From positions 63,243,183 through 63,307,182 of the forward strand of contig OX123182.2 of assembly GCA_944739405.2 (NCBI GenBank): a stretch of DNA of 64,000 bases, read 5' to 3'. The notes below the pieces were generated by a model, which ran no database searches, had not been told where the DNA came from, and worked only from the letters and a program-made list of their open reading frames with translations. Both the position numbers and the translations under genes were made by a program. Below are positions 52,621 to 62,543 of the stretch, one piece after another. The stretch's first letter is position 1, and the number at the start of each line of letters is the position of its first letter. This DNA is from Euclidia mi. Lineage: Eukaryota > Arthropoda > Insecta > Lepidoptera > Erebidae.

Positions 52621-53220
52621 CTTCTTAACATTTTAAGTTTTTTGTGAATGTGAGCTGTTGTGGCTGTATTGCACAACTATAGCTGTGGCCCAGTCATTAG
52701 GTACTCGGCCGGAGGAAGTAATCTATACTATTGCGTTTTCTTTGGTGAGTAGGAGAGTACTGGAGGCCCCACTTCTTTTGCTTATCCCTCATCTCGCTTC
52801 TCCTCCTATCACCTTTCCGATCCCAAAGGGTGGCAACGCACCTGTGATTCCTCTGGTGTTGCTTGGCGGTCGCATAATGGGCCTGTTGGTGGTAATCGCT
52901 TACATTCACGTCTGCTCATTTGTCGGCTACTACCTAAAAAACTGTAAAACTGTGTAAATGAACGAATTGTGTGGCATTCCTTGCCATGGTGCCGCAAATT
53001 TCCTAAAGGTTATCCTATTTTTTACCCTCATTCGCTATTGTGAATACGCAGACCGCTCAGTATTTACAATTTTTTGCTTGATTAAAAGTGGCAGCTGTCA
53101 AACGAGTGTGTCGACCGCCACCAATATTTCCCACTAGCTTGCTTGCATCGATCGTGATAGAGCAACCCACTTTGTAATACTACCCAAAGAAGTTCTTACC
53201 CTATCCTGTTCTCATTTTGA

Positions 53221-55422
53221 CAGAATGATACACAGGCCAAGGACGTGTTAGCAGCAGTTTGCTCCTTCCGGAGTGGCTCGGCAGGCGGCCTCGATGCCTT
53301 GACACCACAGCATCTAAAAGATCTTGTGTGTGCAAGTGCTGGGGTGGCTGGCGATACACTTCTGAAGGAGTTGACTGCCCTAGTAAATATGATGCTCTCC
53401 GGTAATGTGGACGATGCCATCATTGACATCTTGTATGGGGTGAATCTATGTGCCCTTAACAAGAGGGATGGTGGCATTCGTCCCATTGCCGTGGGTTGCA
53501 CATATCGGCGTATAGCAGCCAAGATATGCTGTAAATTTTACAGCAGGGAGCTATCAGAAAAATTCCAACCCCTACAACTAGGTTTTGGTTCCAAAGGGGG
53601 TTGTGAGGCTGCTATACATGCCCTTTCCACGTACCTTGGAAGTGGTGATGGAGAGGTCATTTTGAAGGTTGACTTGAAAAACGCCTTCAATTCAGTGAAT
53701 AGGGACACTTTGTTGACACAAGCAAAATCAGAAACCCCCAAATTTTTTAAATTTCTTTGGCAATGTTACAGGTATCCCACAAAATTACTATATCAGGACA
53801 ATCTTTTGGAATCTGCAGTTGGATGCCAACAAGGTGACCCTCTTGGACCAGTCATTTTTAGTTTAGCTATACAACCTATTATTCGGCAAATAAATTCTAA
53901 ATTTAATGCATGGTTTTTAGATGACGGGACCCTAGGGGGCGCTGCAGACATTGTATTACAAGATTTAGCTTTTATTAAAAATAAATTCGCATCTATTGGC
54001 TTGGAACTAAATTCTAGTAAGTGTGCATTGTTTATAAATACAACAGACTCCATAAAAAAACATTCGATAATATCAAAATTTAATAATTTGGCATCAAACA
54101 TCAAAATTATTGATAAGACTTCTCTTCGCCTCCTAGGTTCACCAGTATTTGAAGAATCTTTCGGTTCTTTCTTAGACGAAAAGATACAAAATTTTTGTGA
54201 AATTTCAGATCGCCTATTCAAAATTAATATTCATTCGGCCTATACTATTATTAGTTATTGTCTTTTCGTCCCAAAATTCACACATGCCTTAAGATCTTCC
54301 CAACTTTGGAAAAAAAAATCACTTTTAGAACAAATCGACCAAATTATCCTAATTACTTTAAAGAGAATTTTAAATGTGGACTTGGACGACCGAGCCTGGC
54401 TACAAGCGTCTTTGCCCATTCGTTTGGGTGGGCTCGACGTTCGCAAAATTTCCAGTGTTAGTTTACCGGCGTTTCTGTCTTAAGTTCACAGCACGGAAGA
54501 GTTAACTAGGAAAATTTTATCACCTACACTAGTTAACTCAGAAGTGTTGTGCAAAACCGAAGCTATAAACGCCTGGAAAATGGCTTGTCCAAGCACTGAT
54601 TTGCCTACCAACCTATTCTCCCAAAGACTGTGGGACGCGCCGCTTTGTAACATAGTAAGAAAAAATCTTTTGGATACTTCTTTAAATGTTGCAGAGCGTG
54701 CTCGCTTACTGGCTGTGGGAGAATGGGAATCCGGTCTATGGCTTCAGGCACTACCATCGTCCAACACTGGAACCATGTTGGACAATGAGACATTCCGTAT
54801 TGCCATTTGTCTTCGTTTAGGTGCTCCGTGTGTTTCTCCGCATCGATGTCATTGTGGAGAAGACGTCGATAGCCTCGGCCACCATGGGCTATCTTGCAGC
54901 AGAAGCGCTGGTAGAATTCCTCGTCATGCCCATCTGAATGATATAATCCGTCGTGCTCTTGTCGCGTCTGGCGTACCAGCTGTACTTGAACCAAATGGTT
55001 TGGTACGCGACGACGGTAAGAGACCTGATGGTATGTCATTGTTGCCTTGGAACATGGGTAGGCCTTTGGTGTGGGACGCAACCTGTGTAGACACCCTCGC
55101 GCCATCACACGTTCCAAGCACGGGAGGCCATGCTGGCGCTGCTGCTGCAACTGCGGAAACCCTCAAACGGCGCAAATACAGTAATTTAGTAAGTAATTAC
55201 GTGTTTGAGCCGTTTGGGGTGGAAACGCTAGGCTCATGGGGTCCGAGCGCTCGTTCTCTATTCCGGGAAATTTCGAAACGGTTAATCGACGTCTCACGTG
55301 ACCAAAAGGCTGGTTTATTCTTTGCTCAGAGAATCAGCATTGCCATCCAGCGTGGCAATGCTGCCAGCCTTCTGGGCACGTTACCCGATGACATTGATGC
55401 GGAGGCATTTTACGACGCCTAA
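53221..55422 (+). pseudogene. Early-branching LINE: reverse transcriptase plus restriction-like endonuclease, one nonsense codon
   Basis: An open frame from 53221 is interrupted by a single TAA (54481-54483) and continues in the same frame to 55422. RT motifs: DALTPQHLKDL, GGIRPIAVGCTYRRI, LKVDLKNAFNSVN, GCQQGDPLGPVIF and the catalytic AWFLDDGTLGG. The C-terminal half has a Cys-Cys-His-Cys block (CHCGEDVDSLGHHGLSC) and KRPDGMSLLPW followed by VWDATCVDT, consistent with a PD-(D/E)XK nuclease as in R2-like LINEs. The frame is closed upstream by a TGA at 53218-53220, so the N-terminus is lost or shifted. Clade assignment is inference. Confidence 0.78.
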
Positions 55423-57148
55423 ACCATGTAAATATTTTCAGTTTCTAAATTTGTTTTTAAGGTTTTTGTATTAGATTAGATTACATTAAGCTTCTTATAA
55501 ATTATGTTACTTAATACAAAATACTTATTATATTATATTAATTAAATGATACACACAATTATTATTGCAATGTACACTGCCTATAAAATGTCACTCATAA
55601 CTCAAACAAGGTGTATAATATGTACAACAGCAATACCGTGCGATTAATCAACCAAAAGAGCCTGTAATTATCTACTCGCGAACTGTACCCGAGCGGCCTC
55701 ATAAATCCCATCAAAGAACGATCGAGGCGATATTACTACGCTTCGCAGAAAATTAGTGCTTGCACTTCTTCATTTACAGTGTAAATTAAGCTGTTAATTC
55801 TGCTTAAGAGCCTTTTAGACAAAATATGTGTAGAAAGATGTGTTGGATAACTCAGCATAAAAATAACAGTAGGTAGGTACATAAATAGCAAACTTAACAA
55901 AACAGAAACGAAAATGTAAAAGTATCGTAATCAAAAGTAAATTTGCAAATCTGGGTGGACATTAAGTGTTAACTTTCCTCAAATGGGCCTGGCGTTCTTT
56001 ATTAAAGGCTTCTTTACTAAATGACAGGCAGGTAAGCAAAACCAAGCCCGTTGAGGATGGTATAGCGAATTTAACATTAAATTAAATTCAAGTCTATCGC
56101 CAATAATAGACTTGAATTGCATTTAATGTTAAAGACTCTCCACATAGACCAGTCTTGAGCCCTCCGTATCTATTTAAATACTGAGAGCCAAAAAAAAAAA
56201 AAGGTTATTGGACTACCTAGTAAGCCTAACCTACCAGGCTACTACTGCTGCGGCATCAGGCGCGAGGCTGCCACTGTACCTAGACCCTTTCTGCCTCAAC
56301 ATCATTGGCTATAAATTTGAGTAATTAGGAATGTAGCAAAAACATTAAACAGCATCTTTGAAGAGATCATATTCTATTGACGGACAGTCCCAATAATTGA
56401 CCTATCCATAGATTTGGCTGCTAGAGTACAGACATAAGCTCCATACAAAATATGTCTAATATATAAATATTAGACATATTATTTTGTATGGAGCTTATGT
56501 CAAATTAGTATGTACCTCTAATAGCCAAATCCATGAATAGATCAAATATTGGTTCCTTCCGTTGATGATGTGGTGCCAATTTTCTGGATATGAATTATTT
56601 ATTTCTGGTCGTCACTCGCACTGTTATAAAATTATTATTACGGTGCCCTTTCTTAAGTCTTATTTTTCAGACATAAAAAAAATTGTATTTGTTGAAATAA
56701 TTACGAGTTATGTGAAATAATTGCTGATACGGCCAAGTTCAAATAAAAGTGCGTTATATCCAACAAACGTAACCCAACCAAGTTTTGAATATTCTGTTCT
56801 GTTACTTAAATACTCCCGATGAAAATCTGAACTTATGAATTTTTATAATATAAAAGGTGTATATACCCATTATATACTCTGTTCGAAGTTAGGTACATCA
56901 ATTTAGGAAATTTATTGATAAGTACAGCAAAAGCAACTGAAACTGGATATTGTCGATAAAAATTAATGAGCCGCTACCTTAGATTGCGAGCCCATGTCGA
57001 TTTCACTAATTTTATTCTCATGCTGTGTTTAGTACCGTAATATGTACATAACATACAATACAGTATATGCTTAGGTACCTACTTTATTAATTTGTACGAC
57101 TTTAATGTTTAAAATCGCAAAGTTCAAATTACAACTAAGATATTTTAG
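55423..57148. other. Non-coding stretch with two palindromic repeats
   Basis: An imperfect inverted repeat with 27-bp arms lies at 56071-56132. A MITE-like palindrome of about 164 bp lies at 56389-56552, with arms ccaataattgacctatcc and ggtt-flanked ccaatatttgatctattc meeting at an atattataaatat-like centre. No exon could be recognised, although the gene to the right must have upstream exons. Confidence 0.6.
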
Positions 57149-57301
57149 ATACGTGAATGTGCTGGCAAGACAGCTGGTAAATTGCTAACAACAGCTGCGA
57201 CTTGGCTAAGACACGTAGATATCAAGAGACAGTCCGTGGATGAAAATGCTCCAAACGTGGTCATTCGTCGAAAACGCATGCAGCCCAAAAAGGCATCACA
57301 G
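57149..57301 (+). CDS. Host gene exon a (51 codons)
   Basis: Preceded by tattttag and followed by gtttgc, both normal splice sites, in phase 0. Encodes ECAGKTAGKLLTTAATWLRH and a basic stretch VVIRRKRMQPKKASQ. Upstream exons must exist but were not found in the window. It joins in frame to the exon at 57711. The product is not recognised. Confidence 0.7.
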
Positions 57302-57710
57302 GTTTGCTAACTTTATTATCCTTCTAACAGCGCCTTTTTTCACGTAGGTAATATCTTTGAATTTGCATCTTCATTATCTAACTCGAGTTGGTACTCTAAT
57401 TTTGATAATGGCATGCTTGTATCATTATGTAAGAAAGTGCCATTACTAAAATTACTTTTTCGAGATAAGCAACTTTGTATGTATATCATGTACAAAAAGT
57501 TACTTATCTCGAAAAAGATAAAATCTTTGTCTCCCTTATTTCGATGGCTTACCACGAGACAGTGAAAAAAACACTAAATAAATTATCCAGCTCCCTAAGC
57601 TTCCACAACTTCCTTATAAGAGAACTCGTTGGTTCATTAAAGTGTAAATACGTCCTTGTTTACAACGAAAATATACAATATGTGAGCAATAACCGTAATT
57701 CTAGGTCCAG

Positions 57711-57911
57711 GAAATATCTCGAGCGGAAAAACAGAAGGCCGAACAAATCTCCCGGGTAATGGCTTCGAAATATTTGGAGCAAATGGCACATGACAAATAT
57801 TTCTTAAGGGCCTTGTGTAAAGACGAGCGATTGGCTTCTGCCAATAAACAAGGATCGAAAAAACTGCGAGAATTGGCCGATAAAGCTCTCGCCGACGTGG
57901 AAAAGCGACAA
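57711..57911 (+). CDS. Host gene exon b (67 codons)
   Basis: Acceptor gtccag, donor gtacag after cgacaa, phase 0 on both sides. Encodes an alpha-helical, charged segment: EISRAEKQKAEQISRVMAS and LADKALADVEKRQ. If not spliced the frame would stop three codons later. An alternative acceptor (ctag) six bases upstream would add two residues. The heptad pattern suggests coiled coil. Confidence 0.72.
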
Positions 57912-58344
57912 GTACAGTGATACGCTATCTAACTTAATAAATTAACTTTTACCCGTTGACCCACAATTTTTTTAATAAATGGGTAACTGTATTGAAATTG
58001 ACTACTCTTGTGGAGATTAAAATCTTAAACTGGGTACTTGAACCGTCACTTTAACCTCACCTTATTCTTATTAAATACAATCAAGCTTTAACATTTTCCA
58101 TAAAAAAGTGTGGTAACGATTGTTCCATTAATATATTCCTTTTTTTTCGTAGTTCATATTTTGGTCTAGTCCATTTTTTTTCTAAACTAGATATTATTTA
58201 GATTACGTAAGCCTGTCACGTAACAGCAAAGGCTAGAACACATTACATGATGTAACTATGTCTAGTTTCCTCCGAGTTTATGATTGATGAATTTTGATGT
58301 TCATGAATGATGGATTTTGATGGTTTCGTTTAATATGAAAATAG

Positions 58345-58647
58345 GAGGTTCTTCGTGAGCGTTGGCCATTGTATGCCGCTCGTGCGTCTGAAGCTGCTGC
58401 GCGATCGAGGCTTTCTGATTCACGGAAGGAGCAAATGAAGCACACGCAACAACAGCACGCTACTGACGCACGTCGACTAATACAAACAGCGCAAACATTG
58501 TACGAGGAGCGTGATACTAACAAATGCTTGGAAAACGCTGAGTTTGGGATGGAACAAATATCTAGAAAACCTATAAGCTTGCTGCCAGGGAGGGATCAAT
58601 TCTTACAAGAATTACATAACATAGTGGCAAATGCTTTTCTTGATCAG
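58345..58647 (+). CDS. Host gene exon c (101 codons)
   Basis: Acceptor aaatag, donor gtatgt, phase 0. Encodes EVLRERWPLYAARASEAAAR, a Lys/Gln-rich helix and PISLLPGRDQFLQELHN. Helical and hydrophilic with no membrane segment. The frame connects without gap to exons b and d. Confidence 0.75.
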
Positions 58648-58745
58648 GTATGTTGTTACATCATGTTGCTTGTCGTTACGAAGTTTAATAAAGGTTGTTT
58701 GCCAAGTCACGTAGAAATGAAAAATCTTTCTTATTCTATGTTCAG

Positions 58746-58886
58746 AAGCGTGTTCGAGAAACTATGAGCGAGTCAGATCGCGAGCGGAGGGCATTTATTC
58801 TCCTCGGCATGTTGGTGTCTCGCGAGCCTAGCCGGGACTCCGTGCTCCGATTGCGACCCCCAGCGCCACCCCGCGACGTTAAGTAA
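58746..58886 (+). CDS. Host gene last exon (46 codons and stop)
   Basis: Acceptor ttcag, then KRVRETMSESDRERRAFILL and a proline-rich end RLRPPAPPRDVK with TAA at 58884-58886. Together with the other exons it gives a 265-residue C-terminal part of a coiled-coil protein. I do not recognise the family; cytoskeletal or ciliary proteins have similar composition, but that is a guess. Confidence 0.72.
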   Translation, partial: KRVRETMSESDRERRAFILLGMLVSREPSRDSVLRLRPPAPPRDVK

Positions 58887-60165
58887 TCCATCTATGTGTT
58901 CTAATATAAATCTTTAAAAGACGTGTGTCTATTAAAAAGGAAAAGGGTTTTTATTTAGCCCAAAGTTTCGAATACGAGTAAAAAAGGTCACAGTACATAA
59001 TACTGCTTTATTTGGCTCAGTAAAAACTTGGATGTGAATTGAGAACATCTGCTCTTCATTTCTTTTTAGTTCTTAATTTAGAATTTGGGTCGACTTTTAT
59101 TGATTGGATTATCTATCAAGCAATCTTCATCGAAATCGATCGAATTTTGATAGAATGATAAAGATGCCCGTTGTACAAACTGTATTCGGAATATTATACA
59201 CAACAATAACCTAATTTAATAAAGCCCATATCGGCAATGATGCCTTAAAACTCCGGATATTATATCTTAATCTTATTTTTATTTCGTATATTCTCGCCGT
59301 ATAATCAGCTTAAAGTTTCGTAACACACGAAAACACAGCTGTATGTAACTCTATCGTGTGCCCTTGACCTTTTATTTGATTAATTCTACTTATTATCTGA
59401 AAACGTCTTTTACGTAATTTAACGGCTCTGATTTATTCCGTATCTGTGTTAACATAATGCCCTTGGAATTTAAAGTACACGTTTGTTTTCGTATGTAAGG
59501 CTAGTACCTATTAACTTTCATGTATACAAGAGACGATGTGGAATAGCTGATTGTATTTAGATTATGTCACACTTAAAGTGAGGAATTGCTTTTGGACAAA
59601 TTCTCCACTGAGGACAATAAAATAAAAAAGATTTATACTTTACTAGACGTAGCCAGCGGCTTCGCCCGCGTCAATTATACACATAAACCTTCCACTTGAA
59701 TCATTCTATCTATTAAAAAAACCGCATTAAAATCTGTTGCGTAGTTTTTAAGATTTAAGCATACTTAGGGACAGACAGATAGAAGACAGACTTTCTTATA
59801 CTATGTAGTGACTGTATAATTTCCTGGTAAAAAGGAGGCAAATTTAATATTCTCGTGATGCAATCAGGTTTTAAACCATTTATTGGTTTTCCAGCTACTT
59901 TTTGTTCACAACGCATTATAAGTCATCACTTAATTGCCTATAAACACTATGAACTAAATTAAATAGTCATTTGCAGCAGTGCCTGTGGCAAGGAGGGTCT
60001 TTTTTATTTTATGATGTGATGAGATGTATTTAGTCTTAAAAATGGAAATGTGCAAAGGATAGCGAGATTCTAAAAGTTAGATCAAAGTAAGATATTTTTT
60101 TTTAATTAGGTAAGATGCTCCAAGACAATTACACTACATAATAATATATGTTTTTTTTGCGTGTT
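58887..60165. other. Intergenic stretch with one dispersed repeat
   Basis: 59640-59810 contains agccagcggcttcgcccgcg, ctattaaaaaaaccgcat, gttgcgtagtttttaag and agggacagacagat. This combination is widespread in arthropod genomes in my recollection, of uncertain class. The rest shows no gene. Confidence 0.45.
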
Positions 60166-60898
60166 TGTAACGTATGACCGGTACCTACCGAGTGTACGTC
60201 ATAATACCGTCCATACGCTCGGCCAATCAGGGAAGGCCATCGTCCGCGCTCGTAAGTTTTGCCTTATTTGGTAATGCGCCGACACCAACGCTGATGGAGG
60301 GCCGATATATAAAGGGGCCGACAGAGAGGCCGTCACCGCTACTCTACACTAACCTACTACCGCTACTCTATTCTATATCGCTATATCCATATACATTCTA
60401 CGTGTATCCTGGTCCCAGCTGTGGGTGAGTTACTACATTTACTGCGTTAGCGTACTGCCCATCTTTCTACCTGCTAGCTGAGGCCGGCTGACGCCACCTG
60501 CCTGACTCTATTGGTTGTGGCTTTCCTAATGCTGTTTCTCTTCTGGTTCCAGGTTTACCTTAAGCTCCGGGCTACGCTACCTAGACCGCTACACCTGCTG
60601 CATCACCTTCGGCGTCGCCTCTGCCGGGGAGTCTGGCCTGCCCCGCTCATCGCACACACACCGCCGGCACCTGCCAGCTGAGCCAACGGCCTGCGAGGAT
60701 CTGCCGCTACGTGCAGCCCTTCGAGCAACCTGCCCTGCACACTACCGGAGGGAACAGCGTGGGAGACTGCAACCCTTAGTGTTCAGGCCAGTGTCGTGTC
60801 GTGGTCGGTCATACTCGTGGCAAGGGAAGTGAGACAATACTCGGCAATAAACGCATCTGAACCTCTTCTGCGTTTTACTACCACCAGAACCCGTTACA
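60166..60898 (+). repeat. 5' LTR of plus-strand Ty3/gypsy element (733 bp)
   Basis: Begins TGTAACGTATG and ends CCCGTTACA, giving 7-bp inverted ends TGTAACG/CGTTACA. It contains a TATA-like gatatataaagg at 60303 and an aataaa at 60847. The primer site follows after one base. The 3' LTR would lie beyond the window. Confidence 0.75.
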
Positions 60899-61202
60899 GT
60901 GGCGCCTACGTGGGTTATTGTCTCGCTTTCCGTGCTCGAGTTCTCTTCTAGCAGGTCTCCATTATTGTAAGCGAGGAGGTGCGGCTACAGTGAACCGGTA
61001 CGTATTGTTGTACTAATTGTCTACCTTTTAGTGTAACTACCTACTACGTACTAGTTCGCAATTTTCAATTCTAACGTTTTTTCTAATTAGTCCTAACGGT
61101 CGAACTTTTACGCCTAATCGTAAAGTAGGCCATTTGTAAGGGCGGAACGCTTGCGCACTAAGTGTAGTGTGTAGTGTATACTTACGCGGTTATTCATACA
61201 CC

Positions 61203-62543
61203 ATGGGCTCACACGCCATAAAATACTTCCTGCTAAACAAGAACGAGTTAGCTTACGAGGTCACGATTAGAGGTGAGGAGCCGGCTACCTCTGTCCTAGG
61301 TCTGCGGAAGCAGCTCCCTAAATTACTGGAAGCCATTCCAAATGATGACATCTTGGAGTCGGGTCTAGCCATAGCGGTGGACTTCGAGGGCGCTAGCGAG
61401 GCCGTCTCTGAGCTGGCCAAGCGACTAAATTCGTTATCTCTTTCTTACGACGCGAACCTAGCTAGGAAGTCTACCGCACTGCACAACCACATTTTCCATA
61501 GACTCCGTAGGATGGAACGTCCTACGGCGTATTCAAAACGAATAACCGAATTGTGCAGCCGATTCGACAAGCTCTCGGCGGAGCTGTCCGCCATTGAGCA
61601 ATCAGCTGTTCGCTCAGCTGATGCTGTGGCAGAGGTCCAACCTGCGCCGTCTACCTCGACGCAGGCAGGGTTAGCCCCAGTATTGCATTGCGAGCATTTG
61701 AGAGTTAGCGAACTGTCTAAGCTAAAATACGACGGTACGGGATGCGTCCGAGCGTTCCTACAACGCGTAACCGAATTCCAAACCGCGCGTAATCTACCTT
61801 CCACTAAAATTTTATCATATGCCTCCGAAATTTTCACCGGTAACGCACTTCACTGGTACCGCGGCCTAAAAGAATATTTCAATACATGGGAAGAACTCAC
61901 CACTAAATTAATAGACGATTTCACACCGTACGATTATGACTACCGGTTATTAAATGAAATCCGCCGACGTACTCAAGGTGCTACCGAAACTATAATTATT
62001 TATCTCTCGATAATGAATCAGCTGTTCGCTAGGCTGTCACCGTCAAAGCGATTGTCCGAACGCGAAAAGTTAGACATCCTATTGCATAACATACGTCCAT
62101 GCTACTCACTAGTGCTAGCTCCGTCAATATCTTCAATAGACAGTATAGCAACACTGCAGACGTTATGTTTAAACTACGAATGGATGAAATGTTTGAACTC
62201 TCAATTCCGTGAACCGTATTATAATAACGACACGTTGGCACCAGACCTAGCTTACAGTCGCAAACCCAATAACCGAGCGCGTAATAATTCCTACAATAAT
62301 TATCCCGTTGCTACTATAGAGGGTACGTCCGAATACACTGAGAACAACGAACCTAGCAAACCTAAGTCTAAACCTAGCTCTGTCGCTCTAGTCACGTCCA
62401 AGTACTGTCCGCGCTGCCGTATCAATGATCACAGTTTGAATGAATGCAAACGCGATCGGTTCGCAATTTGCTTCAAGTGCGGCCGTAGGGATGTGACATT
62501 CCCTAACTGCCCGAACTGTAAATCGACGAAACCAAAAAACTAG
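61203..62543 (+). CDS. gag: Ty3/gypsy Gag
   Basis: The ATG at 61203 in ccatggg suits translation start better than any upstream codon. The 446-residue product has a helical N-terminal half, a retrotransposon gag core (CVRAFLQRVTEFQ, ALHWYRGLKEYF, RLLNEIRRRTQGATE) and two C-terminal zinc-binding clusters, CPRCRINDHSLNEC and CFKCGRRDVTFPNCPNC. It ends at TAG 62541-62543, directly behind a slippery site. It would form the particle that packages element RNA. No disruption is seen. Confidence 0.88.
   Translation: MGSHAIKYFLLNKNELAYEVTIRGEEPATSVLGLRKQLPKLLEAIPNDDILESGLAIAVDFEGASEAVSELAKRLNSLSLSYDANLARKSTALHNHIFHRLRRMERPTAYSKRITELCSRFDKLSAELSAIEQSAVRSADAVAEVQPAPSTSTQAGLAPVLHCEHLRVSELSKLKYDGTGCVRAFLQRVTEFQTARNLPSTKILSYASEIFTGNALHWYRGLKEYFNTWEELTTKLIDDFTPYDYDYRLLNEIRRRTQGATETIIIYLSIMNQLFARLSPSKRLSEREKLDILLHNIRPCYSLVLAPSISSIDSIATLQTLCLNYEWMKCLNSQFREPYYNNDTLAPDLAYSRKPNNRARNNSYNNYPVATIEGTSEYTENNEPSKPKSKPSSVALVTSKYCPRCRINDHSLNECKRDRFAICFKCGRRDVTFPNCPNCKSTKPKN
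62534..62540 (+). promoter_or_regulatory. -1 ribosomal frameshift site A AAA AAC
   Basis: Gag codons CCA AAA AAC TAG place the heptamer exactly in the X XXY YYZ register. A one-base backward slip gives CTA GTT GGT, the start of the protease frame. The gag stop follows at once. A stimulatory RNA structure downstream was not worked out. Confidence 0.85.

Noticed and set aside
54605..55150. 181-residue minus-strand frame
   Set aside because: Antisense shadow of the R2-like LINE coding region; no independent motif.
57475..57759. 94-residue frame next to the host gene
   Set aside because: Lies mostly within the intron between exons a and b and reads exon b in a wrong frame; it also overlaps a 23-bp inverted repeat at 57455-57516.
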